DNA of 64,000 bases from Spirochaetales bacterium. Lineage in GTDB: Bacteria; Spirochaetota; Spirochaetia; Sphaerochaetales; Sphaerochaetaceae. The DNA is taken from positions 124,001 through 188,000 of the forward strand of contig JAHDQJ010000010.1 in NCBI GenBank assembly GCA_018433865.1, read 5' to 3'. The position numbers were made by a program, and so were the translations under genes. The notes under the pieces were generated by a model. It was given only the letters and a program-made list of their open reading frames with translations. It was not told the DNA's origin and made no database searches. This document shows positions 27,874-36,585 of the stretch, piece by piece. Positions within the stretch are counted from its first letter, which is position 1. Every line of letters begins with the position of its first letter.

Positions 27874-29178
27874 ATGATGATGGCAGGCTACGCAGAGCAG
27901 GTGCTCCCCGTTCCCTCCGGACAGCCGATGATGGGGCACACCCGCGTCCGCTACGAGGCGCGTCTGACACACGACCCGCTGCTCTGCAAAGCCCTCATCT
28001 TCCGAGATGGCTGTCGTGAGGTCGGTATCGTGATGCTCGATCTCTGCATGGTGGATGCCGAGTTCGTCGCTGAGGCAAAGCGGGCGATAGCCAATGGGGA
28101 GGCACTGCTCATCGCGGCGACCCACACGCATGCGGGTCCTGCGGTGTTCAGCCTGTATGAGGCGCCGGTGATGGATACGACGGTCCGTCAGGCGATCATC
28201 GATACGATCGCGCACACGGTGGAGCTTGCACGCACACGTACTACCTCGGTGCAACTGCGGTACGGGAGTGCCGCATGTGCCACCCCGATCGGTTTCTACC
28301 GAAGGCTGGGAAAGCGTGACGGATCGACGGCGATGAACTGGGAACCGTTCGCACCCGATGAGATCGCCTCTCCGTTGGGACACTTCGACGCACGTGTGCG
28401 CGTCCTTGAGCTGAGTACCGAGGGATCGCATGTGGTCGTGGTGAACTACCCGCTGCACCCGGCGATACTCGATTACACCAACGATCGCTACAGTCGCGAC
28501 TATCCCTATTATCTTGAGATGTCGCTGAAACAGATGCTCGGCGAGAATACCCAAGTCCTCTTCGCCAACGGATGCTGCGGGAACATCAACCACATCAACT
28601 ATGCCGATCCGGATTCCCCGCGGCGCGGGTATGCCGCGAGCGAGCGTGTCGGATTCATCCTCGCCTCGGCGGTGATGGAGGCGTTGCGCACGGCAAGCGC
28701 GTGCGATGCAGATCGGGTGGGACGTGCGGTCATCCCGATCGAGTTGGAGAGCTTCGGCGTCCCCGAAGATCTGCTCATGCGGGCCCGGCGTGCGTTGCAG
28801 GAGCCTCAGAGGCAGGATGAGACCGACGGACTGCCGTTCACGCTGCAAGCCCCCTCGATCGTCCGTCTTGCCGAACTGGAGCACGAGAAGCTCGCGACCA
28901 CGGCCAGCGTGACTTGCATCGGGCCTCTGGCGGTGTTCGGCTTCCCCGGTGAGGTGACACATGAGATCGAGCGCGAGCTCGCCGGATTGGCGGGGAGCAT
29001 GCCGTGGATGGCCATCGAGCTGGCCGATGATGCGATCGGGTATATTGCCCACCGCGATGCGTATGCGGAGGGTGGGTATGAGGTGCAAGCGGGAGCGACG
29101 AAAGTCGCCTCCGGCGCTGCGGAGGCGATGCTTGCACACGCATGGGAAGGATACGTACATCTTGTCGGAAGGATGTGA
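27874..29178 (+). CDS. Neutral/alkaline ceramidase-like (N-terminal domain) protein
   Basis: This 434-residue protein resembles the amidase domain of neutral ceramidases and related proteins found in carbohydrate loci. It starts with a short Q-x-x-x-P-x-S/G-x-P-M-M-G-H-T segment and has ATHTHAGPAVFS (zinc-site His pair), NYPLHPAILD and LFANGCCGNINHIN. It lacks a signal peptide, so it should act in the cytoplasm, unlike true ceramidases. In this context it may cleave an amide, for example on an N-acylated amino sugar; that is inference. It sits 15 bases after the NagB-like gene with GGAGGAG before its ATG. Confidence 0.75.
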   Translation: MMMAGYAEQVLPVPSGQPMMGHTRVRYEARLTHDPLLCKALIFRDGCREVGIVMLDLCMVDAEFVAEAKRAIANGEALLIAATHTHAGPAVFSLYEAPVMDTTVRQAIIDTIAHTVELARTRTTSVQLRYGSAACATPIGFYRRLGKRDGSTAMNWEPFAPDEIASPLGHFDARVRVLELSTEGSHVVVVNYPLHPAILDYTNDRYSRDYPYYLEMSLKQMLGENTQVLFANGCCGNINHINYADPDSPRRGYAASERVGFILASAVMEALRTASACDADRVGRAVIPIELESFGVPEDLLMRARRALQEPQRQDETDGLPFTLQAPSIVRLAELEHEKLATTASVTCIGPLAVFGFPGEVTHEIERELAGLAGSMPWMAIELADDAIGYIAHRDAYAEGGYEVQAGATKVASGAAEAMLAHAWEGYVHLVGRM

Positions 29179-29204
29179 GGATACACAAGAGAAGGAGGTT
29201 TTCC

Positions 29205-30479
29205 ATGGCTGAGAAACAGGATCTGGTAATGAATGCGGATGGGGCTGCCAAGTTGGGTTTTCCGATGTGGCCGCAGTTCGCACCTGAGACGTTGCAGGAT
29301 ATACAGGGGCCGATCGCAAGCGGTCTGGTCAACTACTGGACGGGCAAGCGGGGAATGGAGTTCGAGAAGAAGTTCGCCGAATGGGAGGGCTCTGCGTATG
29401 CGATCAGCTGCACGAACGGGACCGCAGCGTTGCACATCGCCCTCGCGAGCCTCGGCGTCGGCCCGGGAGATGAGGTGATCGTCCCATCCTACTCATTCAT
29501 CGCCTCCTCCTTCTGCGCGGTCCAGGCCGGTGCGATTCCCGTCTTCGCCGATGTGACGGAGGAACACACCCTCGATCCGACACAATTGCCGAAGCTGCTG
29601 ACCAAGAGGACGAAGGCCATCGTGGTGGTCCATCTCTATGGAGTGGTCGCTGACATGGGGCCGATCCTCGAGTTCGCAAAGCAACACAAGCTCTACGTGG
29701 TGGAGGATTGCGCGCAGTGTTTCGGCGGCACCTACGAGGGCAGGAAGGTCGGCGTCCTTGGTGATGTCGGATGCTTCAGCTTCTGCCAGAGCAAGCACTT
29801 CACCACAGGGGGCGAAGGCGGCATGGTCGTTACGAACAATGAGGAACTCGCGTGGGAGTGCCGTTCGTTCAGGGACCATGGCTACGATGTGAAAGAGCGG
29901 CTGAACCTGTTGGCCATGGAGGAGAAGCTCACCTATGTGCACAACCGGGTCGGGTTCAACTACCGGATGACGGAGATCCAATCGATCATCGGCATCAACG
30001 AGCTGAAACGGTTCGACGCATGGAATCTTGCCCGGAGGAGGGCCTTCGCCAGGATCTATGACGAGGCGTTCACCTCCCTGCGCGGGATCAAGGCGATTCC
30101 GGTCAATACCCCGCAACGGCAGAATGCCTATTGGTGGTACCCGATCCTCCTGGACCTCAAGGAGCTCGACATCGATGCTCCCGCGTTCAGCAAGGAGCTG
30201 GTGGCATTGGGAATTCCGTGTTACGGTATCCAGTGGCCGGAAGCGTATGAGGAGCGTGCCTACAAGCTGCACAACGGATTCGGACGCGTCAAGTTCCCGT
30301 TCAGGAGCACGGAGTATGCCGATCCGAAGGCGGTAGCCTACGACCAGGTGCTGTGCAAGACTGCGAAGGGACTGCGCGCGCAGACGCTCAGCCTCTTCTT
30401 GCACCCGACGTGGGAGGAAGAACATATAAGACGCTGCATCGATGCAGTCAAGCGTGTGCTCGCGAAGCACTACCGGTGA
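29205..30479 (+). CDS. DegT/DnrJ/EryC1/StrS-family PLP aminotransferase
   Basis: This 424-residue sugar aminotransferase-family protein has SCTNGTAALHIALASLGVGPGDEV, the PLP-phosphate and ring-binding VVEDCAQCFGG, and the Schiff-base lysine in CQSKHFTTGGEGGM. Family members transfer amino groups to keto-sugars; here, next to a Gfo/Idh/MocA dehydrogenase and a deacetylase, it may run in the catabolic direction and remove the amino group from a 3-amino or similar sugar. AAGGAGG precedes ATG 29205. Confidence 0.92.
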   Translation: MAEKQDLVMNADGAAKLGFPMWPQFAPETLQDIQGPIASGLVNYWTGKRGMEFEKKFAEWEGSAYAISCTNGTAALHIALASLGVGPGDEVIVPSYSFIASSFCAVQAGAIPVFADVTEEHTLDPTQLPKLLTKRTKAIVVVHLYGVVADMGPILEFAKQHKLYVVEDCAQCFGGTYEGRKVGVLGDVGCFSFCQSKHFTTGGEGGMVVTNNEELAWECRSFRDHGYDVKERLNLLAMEEKLTYVHNRVGFNYRMTEIQSIIGINELKRFDAWNLARRRAFARIYDEAFTSLRGIKAIPVNTPQRQNAYWWYPILLDLKELDIDAPAFSKELVALGIPCYGIQWPEAYEERAYKLHNGFGRVKFPFRSTEYADPKAVAYDQVLCKTAKGLRAQTLSLFLHPTWEEEHIRRCIDAVKRVLAKHYR

Positions 30480-30493
30480 CGGGGAGGCCTGTG

Positions 30494-31561
30494 ATGGAGA
30501 AGATCAGATACGGTATCGTCGGATTCGGCGGGATCGCAGAGAACCGGATCGCGAAGGAGGGTTTCGCATTGGATCGCTGCAGGTTCAGCAATCCGGATCT
30601 TCCGATGGTCCTCATCGGAGCCACGGACCTGAACCCGAAGCGCAAGGAGGCAGCCCTCGCACTCGGGCTCAAGTGGTTCGACAGCTATGATGAGATGCTC
30701 GCCAGCGACAGCATCGATGCGATCTATGTGGCTACGAGCAACTCGACCCATTTCACGGTGGCGATGCAGGCGTTGGAATCGGGCAAGCACGTGCTCGTGG
30801 AGAAACCGATGACCACGACGGTCGAGGATGCACGGAAGCTCTGCGAGGTTGCCCAGCGAAAGCGGCTGAGTCTCTCGGTGAACCTCATGATGCCGAAGAA
30901 CATCTACAATGTGAAGGCACGGGAATTGCTGCAACAGGAGGCGGTCGGCACGGTCGAGTACGCTTCGTTGCACATGGAGTTCCTCTACGGCAAGGATCCT
31001 GCCGAGCGTGCGACCTGGCGCTGTGCTTCCCCGGCGGAGGTCGGCGGACCGATCGGCGATGTGGGAGGGCACTGCCTGGACCTCGCTGAGTTCCTCTTCG
31101 AAGAGCGTATCGTCAGCGTGCGGTGCGTCTACTACCCGAAGACCCTCGACATCGCAGTCGAGGACGGGGCGTTCATCATCTTTCGGCTCTCAGGAGGCTT
31201 GGAGGGGGCGATCCGTGTGGCGTTCAACCAACCGCGGGGCGGATTGTTCGGGACGATCGACAACCTCGGATATGAGATCTATGGGGACAACGGCGTACTG
31301 CGGGGACACGGGACGGCCTTCCAGCTCTCAGGTCACAAGGACGAACCGGTCGCGATCGGGTTGGAGGTGAAGACCTCCGACTACATGAAGTCCTACGCGA
31401 TGACGCAGGTGCACAACATCTATCAGGCGCAGATCGCAGAACATGCCGAATCGATCAGGCACCACAAGCCGATCGACGGGATGCAAGGGTTGCACAACAT
31501 CGCATTGGTGCTCGCCTGTCACGAATCGGCGACCAACGGCGGAAAGGAGGTACTCCTCTGA
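30494..31561 (+). CDS. Gfo/Idh/MocA family NAD(P)-dependent oxidoreductase
   Basis: This 355-residue protein has an N-terminal Rossmann fold (YGIVGFGGIAENRIAKEG), VLVEKPMTTTVEDA near residue 107 and a C-terminal domain with GDVGGHCLDLAEFLF. It follows the DegT aminotransferase by 14 bases, a pairing known from kanosamine and 3-amino-sugar pathways, where the dehydrogenase interconverts the hydroxyl and the keto group used by the aminotransferase. GGGGAGG lies before ATG 30494. Confidence 0.92.
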   Translation: MEKIRYGIVGFGGIAENRIAKEGFALDRCRFSNPDLPMVLIGATDLNPKRKEAALALGLKWFDSYDEMLASDSIDAIYVATSNSTHFTVAMQALESGKHVLVEKPMTTTVEDARKLCEVAQRKRLSLSVNLMMPKNIYNVKARELLQQEAVGTVEYASLHMEFLYGKDPAERATWRCASPAEVGGPIGDVGGHCLDLAEFLFEERIVSVRCVYYPKTLDIAVEDGAFIIFRLSGGLEGAIRVAFNQPRGGLFGTIDNLGYEIYGDNGVLRGHGTAFQLSGHKDEPVAIGLEVKTSDYMKSYAMTQVHNIYQAQIAEHAESIRHHKPIDGMQGLHNIALVLACHESATNGGKEVLL

Positions 31562-31563
31562 CC

Positions 31564-32349
31564 ATGGATGCACAGGTACGGAAACCGAAGGTGGCGATGG
31601 CGATCGGATGCCACCCCGACGATATCGAGTTCATGATGGCGGGAACCCTGTTCCTGCTGAAAGACCGCGGTCTCGAGCTGCATTACATGAACGTGGCGAA
31701 TGGCAATTGCGGGACCCGGGAGTACGGGAGGGATGAGATCGAGGTGATCCGCCGCAAGGAGGCGCAGAGTGCCGCACGGGTGCTTGGCGCCTCCTGGGAG
31801 GCGAGCATCGCGAACGATCTTGAGGTGACCTACGATATCTCGTTGGTGAAGCAAGTCCTCGCGGTGCTCCGTCGCGTACAGCCCGACATCATCCTGATTC
31901 CCGCCCTGCATGACTACATGGAGGACCACATGAACACCGCGAGGATCGCGGTGACCGCGGCTTTCACGATGTCCATGCCGAACTTCGTCTCCATCCCCGC
32001 CGAACAGGCGGTGCTGAAGGAGACGGCTCTGTATCATGCGATGCCCTACGGATTGCACGATGGGCTCTCACGGAAGATCACCGGGCATTTCTATGTCGAC
32101 ACGACCGCCTCGATCGACCGGAAGGAGCAGATGCTTGCTTGCCACGTCTCCCAGCGCAACTGGCTGGATGACAGCCAGAAGCTCGATTCCTATGTGCAGA
32201 CGATGCGGGACATGGGGCGGCAGATGGGAGACGATTCGCAGCGCTTCACCTATGCGGAGGGGTGGATACGGCACAACCCGCTCGGGTACAGCGCTCCGTC
32301 TTACAAACCGCTGGAGACGGTCCTCGCAGACTCGATCGTCTATAGGTGA
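31564..32349 (+). CDS. PIG-L/LmbE family deacetylase
   Basis: This 261-residue zinc-dependent deacetylase-family protein has the N-terminal metal motif CHPDDIEFMMAG and the downstream DYMEDHMNTA, where the His completes the metal site. PIG-L enzymes remove N-acetyl groups from GlcNAc-type sugars. The location next to the aminotransferase and NagB-like genes supports an N-acetylated amino-sugar substrate. It is the last plus-strand gene of the operon and its 3' end overlaps the convergent hydrolase gene by 10 bases. Confidence 0.92.
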   Translation: MDAQVRKPKVAMAIGCHPDDIEFMMAGTLFLLKDRGLELHYMNVANGNCGTREYGRDEIEVIRRKEAQSAARVLGASWEASIANDLEVTYDISLVKQVLAVLRRVQPDIILIPALHDYMEDHMNTARIAVTAAFTMSMPNFVSIPAEQAVLKETALYHAMPYGLHDGLSRKITGHFYVDTTASIDRKEQMLACHVSQRNWLDDSQKLDSYVQTMRDMGRQMGDDSQRFTYAEGWIRHNPLGYSAPSYKPLETVLADSIVYR

Positions 32350-33446
32350 GTGTCGAGCCAGGCGAAGGCATCCTCCTGCATGTCCTGATGGAACTGATGC
32401 GTTCCCTCATAATGGGCGAACCTGAGATGATCGGGTTCGCCCTCTTCGTCGTAGCGACGACGCAGCTGCGCCTCGGCAGCAGCTACCTCGTCCTGGTCGA
32501 ACAGTTCGTCGCTGGTGCAGTTGCAGATCATCAGCGGGTGCGGGGCAGCCAGGGCGGCGATCCCGGAAAAGTCGAGTGAACGGCCGATCCCCGGGACAAA
32601 GGCCATCCAGGTATGATCGATCGCATGGGTGCGGATCATGTCGCCCCACGTGGTCATGAAGCCCGCGGCGACCGCAGCGGCGATTCCCCCGGTGGAAGCG
32701 CTGAGGTAGATGCTGCGCAAGCCCCCGAGGCTGAGACCGCAGACGCCGATCCGTCCGGGATCGACCGCACTGTTGCTTCTCAGGATATCCAGCGCGATGC
32801 GGTCCTCGGCAACGGTGAGTCCGCTCCATGTCAGTCCTGCCGCATACAGCGCCTTGGCGATCAGGTGCTCCATCTGCCGGGCGCACCGGTTGTAGGCATC
32901 GATCGAAGAGGCCGTATCATCCAAGCCGGGCGGCAATGCATCTTCGAACAGGTTCTTCACGACCTGAGGCGGCAGGTCGCTGAAGCGCAGTCTCCTGCTT
33001 TCGAAGGGGAAGACATCGTGTACCAGCACCGCGTAACCGCGCAGGGCAAGGTCGTTCGCCCAAGCACGTCCGCCGTAGTACTGCTGTTGGTAGGGGAGGA
33101 TCTGTGGGGGTGTCTCCCCTTCGATGTGCACGAGTTTCTGTTTGCCGAAGAATTTCTGTCCCCCATGATCGTGCAGCGCGAGGACTGCGGGCAATCTGCC
33201 TGCGTGGTGAAGCGGCATGAGGAGGTACGCTTCGGTGGCGTTCCCGAACGGAAGGTTCCAGGAAAGTTTCTCGATCGAGAGGGCTCCTTCCGTCCTTTTC
33301 CACAACACGGAAACCTCAGGAGGAGAAAAATCGGGTGCAGCCAGCGCCTCAAGGAAGCGATCGCGTGCTGCCGAGGCAGTGAGGGGGACCTTGGGGAGGT
33401 CCGACAGGTAGGCGCTGAGATCACCGAGCATCAGGGGAGTATTCAT
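32340..33446 (-). CDS. Alpha/beta hydrolase (acetyl-esterase/dienelactone hydrolase-like)
   Basis: This 368-residue alpha/beta hydrolase has the oxyanion-region LALHDHGGQKFFGK, the nucleophile elbow GVCGLSLGG (Ser in G-L-S-L-G), CTSDELFDQDE with the candidate acid and a late HYEGTHQFH carrying the catalytic His. The size and long N-terminal lid resemble abhydrolase_7 or acetyl-xylan-esterase-like enzymes. A deacylation step on the imported glycoside is likely. The ATG at 33446 overlaps the stop of the upstream URO-D gene as ATGA; a longer upstream frame lies inside that gene and is rejected. Confidence 0.88.
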   Translation of the reverse strand: MNTPLMLGDLSAYLSDLPKVPLTASAARDRFLEALAAPDFSPPEVSVLWKRTEGALSIEKLSWNLPFGNATEAYLLMPLHHAGRLPAVLALHDHGGQKFFGKQKLVHIEGETPPQILPYQQQYYGGRAWANDLALRGYAVLVHDVFPFESRRLRFSDLPPQVVKNLFEDALPPGLDDTASSIDAYNRCARQMEHLIAKALYAAGLTWSGLTVAEDRIALDILRSNSAVDPGRIGVCGLSLGGLRSIYLSASTGGIAAAVAAGFMTTWGDMIRTHAIDHTWMAFVPGIGRSLDFSGIAALAAPHPLMICNCTSDELFDQDEVAAAEAQLRRRYDEEGEPDHLRFAHYEGTHQFHQDMQEDAFAWLDTHL

Positions 33447-34489
33447 CGTGTCACCACCGTGATGCCGCGCATGTCCCACGCGGCCTTGAGCATCGCAAAG
33501 TATTTTTCCCGCGGCATGTAGTCGGGGACGGAGTTCCCTGTACCGAGTGCGAAAGAACCCTCTTCGGCACTCAGTTCCAACATGGCGCGCGAGCGGTTGT
33601 AAATCGCCTGTTCCGATTCCATGATGAGATAGTTCACGTCGATGCCTCCGAGGATCGCGATCTCGGTGTGGTAGCGCCTGTAGGCCTCTTCGACGGGGAG
33701 GATGGAATCTTCGTAGGAGTGCTTTCCTTCGTAGTTCTCGGTGATCCAATCAAAGACGGGGTAGACGTTCCCGCAGGAATGGATGAGCGCCGGCTTGCCA
33801 TGGCGGTGGATCGCCGCCGCTATCTTGCGGTGCCAGGGGATGAGCCACCGTTCCATCTGGGCAGGGGAGAGGAGGGTCTGGGTATTGAATCCCCAATCGT
33901 CGTTGGACAGGCATGCTCCCACGCGATCGAAGGAGGCGACCTCATCATAATAGCGCACCAGGCGCGAGCCGACCTCTTCGAAGAGTCTGTCGACGAGGTC
34001 CTCCTCGTCGACCATCAGGTAGCAGAGGTTCTCGTAGCCGGTGAGGGAGATGACGACTTCCTCGACCCCTCCCGGGCCGCTGGGGATGAGTTGCATCCCG
34101 TCGGGGAGGTGGGCGGCCACCTGCTCGAGATAGCGGTAGTCACCCGCATCGTAGTCGGGCCATGGGTAGCGTTCGAAGGAGTCCCATGAGTCGATGCATG
34201 AACCTTCGTTGAGCGAGTAGGTCCTCTTGTCTTCGTGGTGTTCCCGGAGCTCGGGGAAGTAGTGGTGCTTGCCCGGCAACAGGGTGGCGTGATCGTATCC
34301 GAGGCGGTGGAACGCAAGTGCCATCTTCATCCGCTTATGGAACTCTTCGTCGCCGCGAGGGACCTCGAAGTCACGGACCACCGAATCGTAGACCGTGTCG
34401 TTCATGTAGAACTCGTAGAGAACCGGGCGGTCCGGCTTTTCACGTCCGAGAACCTTCAGCAGTTGGGAGAAATCACTGTGGATCGGCAT
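33443..34489 (-). CDS. URO-D family protein, HxC type
   Basis: This 348-residue URO-D/MtaA-type TIM-barrel protein has H237-S-C239-G, the His-X-Cys zinc motif start of corrinoid-dependent methyltransferases, and an N-terminus FSQLLKVLGREKPDRPVLYEFY. It is the first gene of a two-gene minus-strand unit with the alpha/beta hydrolase, with which it overlaps by four bases. Start ATG 34489 has GAGCGCAGG-type purines upstream. It is the fourth URO-D family protein of the window. Confidence 0.87.
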   Translation of the reverse strand: MPIHSDFSQLLKVLGREKPDRPVLYEFYMNDTVYDSVVRDFEVPRGDEEFHKRMKMALAFHRLGYDHATLLPGKHHYFPELREHHEDKRTYSLNEGSCIDSWDSFERYPWPDYDAGDYRYLEQVAAHLPDGMQLIPSGPGGVEEVVISLTGYENLCYLMVDEEDLVDRLFEEVGSRLVRYYDEVASFDRVGACLSNDDWGFNTQTLLSPAQMERWLIPWHRKIAAAIHRHGKPALIHSCGNVYPVFDWITENYEGKHSYEDSILPVEEAYRRYHTEIAILGGIDVNYLIMESEQAIYNRSRAMLELSAEEGSFALGTGNSVPDYMPREKYFAMLKAAWDMRGITVVTR

Positions 34490-34533
34490 CCTGCGCTCAC
34501 CTCCGTGCAGAGAATTATACCAGTGGTTTTTGC

Positions 34534-34562
34534 TTGCTGTACAGGATTTATTGTCCTATGAT
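34534..34562 (+). promoter_or_regulatory. Possible promoter of the CBM9-like gene
   Basis: TATGAT (34557-34562) is a good -10 box; the -35 (TTGCTG, 17 bases upstream) is weak. It lies in the divergent gap between the URO-D gene and the CBM9-like gene. Confidence 0.4.
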
Positions 34563-34612
34563 TGCTATGAATATACTGTCGGCTCACCGGTGGGCCCAAA
34601 AGAGGTGTTGCT

Positions 34613-35251
34613 ATGGCATGTTCGTTGAGAATCCCCCGCTTGCCCGGGGTGCGGCAGTTGGACCTGCAGGCGCTTCGCAGCCGTTTGCTTGCAGAGGGTG
34701 AACACGGTTCCCTGCAGTCGCAGAGCTGGGAAGAGTTCCGGGTCGATGATGTGGAAGTCAAGTTTTCGATCGGGTATGCCTACACCACGGTCTACCTGCT
34801 CTTCGAGGTGCATGAGCCGGAGATCCGTGCGACGTACCGGAATCATCTGGATCCGGTCTACCGTGACAGCTGCGTGGAATTCTTCATCGCGGATGCACAA
34901 GGAAGGTACCTGAATGTCGAGTGCAATCCCTTCGGGGCGGTCCTCTCGGGTATCGGAACCGGCAGGGGCGGCCGCACCTTGATGGAGCCTGAGTTCTTCG
35001 GCAAGCTGCAGGTCGATACTTCGCTGTACGAGGGCAACGAAAGCGGGTGGGAAGCGCTCTTGCGCATCCCCTTGGATGGTGCGGGTCTGGTGAAGTCCTC
35101 GGACGATCTGTCGAGGCTTCCGTTCACCGGGAATCTGTATAAATGCGGTGACGACCTGCAGCGGCCCCATTATCTCAGCTGGTCACCGATAGGAACAAAG
35201 CAGCCCGACTTCCACCAAAGCGCCTATTTCGGTTCCTTCACATTTTCCTGA
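34613..35251 (+). CDS. CBM9-like carbohydrate-binding protein
   Basis: This 212-residue protein matches the stand-alone family 9-like carbohydrate-binding fold: VEVKFSIGYAYTTVYLLFEVHEPE, then DSCVEFFIA and YLNVECNPFGAVL, and YLSWSPIGTKQPDFHQSAYFGSF at the end. There is no signal peptide, so it is probably cytoplasmic. Its precise role is unknown; such proteins are often linked to glycan-use loci. Its last 28 bases overlap the convergent PTS gene. Confidence 0.82.
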   Translation: MACSLRIPRLPGVRQLDLQALRSRLLAEGEHGSLQSQSWEEFRVDDVEVKFSIGYAYTTVYLLFEVHEPEIRATYRNHLDPVYRDSCVEFFIADAQGRYLNVECNPFGAVLSGIGTGRGGRTLMEPEFFGKLQVDTSLYEGNESGWEALLRIPLDGAGLVKSSDDLSRLPFTGNLYKCGDDLQRPHYLSWSPIGTKQPDFHQSAYFGSFTFS

Positions 35252-36585
35252 GCGAGCGCCTGCAGGTACCGCTTGCGGCTCAGGAGCATGAGCGGGATGA
35301 CGATCAGGATCACCAGGATCGCGATGATGTTGCCTTGGAACAGCATGTAGCCCCAGTAGCGTACGGGGTTGCCGCCGTCGGTGAGGGCGGTGATCAACAC
35401 GCCATCCGGTCCCGGTGCACCCACCTGGGCGGCGAGCGTGGTGATCAGTGGCGCGAGGTTCGTCGCGATGAGCAGGTAGCCGATCACCAGGGGGATGCCT
35501 GCGATCACCGAACGGAAGACATTCCCGCGGCACACGAGGACGATGATGCCGACTTGGCTGATCAGTGCAGGCAGGTCGCCGAGGGGGAGCGTCCTGTTGC
35601 CCGGGAGGACCAGAGCGATCAGCAGCGCGATGGGCATGAGGATGATGCCGGTGGTGAGGACCGACTTGTGCTCCATCAGGACTTCTGCGTTGAGTGCGAC
35701 TTGGAGTCCGACTTTCTTGGGGAACCGTTTTTCGATGGTCCTGCGCAGGGTCCGTGAGACCTCGCCCATCCCGTCTCCGATCAGACCGCCGCATTTGGGG
35801 AGGATGAACATCACCGCAGCGATGTGGACGCTCAGCTCGAGCGTCTCTTTCAGCGGGTAGGCGGCAAGGATGCCCAACAACAGTCCGACGATGATGCCGA
35901 TCACCATCGGTTCGGCGAATATGAGTTGTGTGTTCCGCTCGTGGTGGGGATTGAATGCGATCTTGCGTACTCCGGGGATCCTGTCGAACAGCCAGTCGAT
36001 ACCGTGCGCGTAGGGCAGCAGTCCGACAGACGAGAGGGGAGAGATGGTCAGTCCGGTGATGCCGGTCTCACGGTGGACCACCGGTCCTGCCCAATCGCTC
36101 ATCTTGATCGTGTAGATGCCGATCAGCGCAGTGGCGAGCAGCCCGAGAGCCAGCGATCGGCTGCTTCCCATGACCAAGGCACCGAGCATCGCGAAGTGCC
36201 AATAGTTCCAGATGTCGATGTAGATGGTCTTGGTGAGGTTCGTGCTGAGCATCACGATGTTGATCACGATGATCATCGGGATCGTGATGTGGGCGATCGG
36301 GGAGGCCCAGGTGATCGCAGCCAACGGTGGCCAGCCGACGTCGAGGACGGGAAAGTCGAGACCGCGCACCACGATCAGTGACTGGACCGCGGGGTTGATG
36401 ACCTGCACGAAGAAATCGAAGGCGATGAAGATCCCTGCGAATCCTGCGGCCAGACGTAGAGCAGCCATCAAGGCCTTGCCCAGTTTCATCCCGATGATCA
36501 GCGAGAGGATGAAGATGATGATCGGCAGCATGACATACGCCTTGAACTGAAAGAACCCGTTGATGATCGATCTCAACAACTCCAT
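35224..36585 (-). CDS. PTS transporter IIC subunit, galactitol (GatC) type
   Basis: This 453-residue membrane protein belongs to the galactitol-family EIIC, with about ten hydrophobic segments and motifs such as WPPLAAITWASPIAHITIP and ITALTDGGNPVRYWGYMLFQGN near the C-terminus. It should move a sugar or polyol and phosphorylate it with EIIA and EIIB partners, but neither is nearby. The ATG at 36585 was chosen because CAGGAGT lies eight bases before it; a GTG six bases earlier would be too close to that site. Confidence 0.9.
   Translation of the reverse strand: MELLRSIINGFFQFKAYVMLPIIIFILSLIIGMKLGKALMAALRLAAGFAGIFIAFDFFVQVINPAVQSLIVVRGLDFPVLDVGWPPLAAITWASPIAHITIPMIIVINIVMLSTNLTKTIYIDIWNYWHFAMLGALVMGSSRSLALGLLATALIGIYTIKMSDWAGPVVHRETGITGLTISPLSSVGLLPYAHGIDWLFDRIPGVRKIAFNPHHERNTQLIFAEPMVIGIIVGLLLGILAAYPLKETLELSVHIAAVMFILPKCGGLIGDGMGEVSRTLRRTIEKRFPKKVGLQVALNAEVLMEHKSVLTTGIILMPIALLIALVLPGNRTLPLGDLPALISQVGIIVLVCRGNVFRSVIAGIPLVIGYLLIATNLAPLITTLAAQVGAPGPDGVLITALTDGGNPVRYWGYMLFQGNIIAILVILIVIPLMLLSRKRYLQALAQENVKEPK

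Noticed and set aside
33447-33749. Upstream extension of the alpha/beta hydrolase gene
   Set aside because: It overlaps the URO-D coding region, and the ATG at 33446 is coupled to that gene's stop codon as ATGA.
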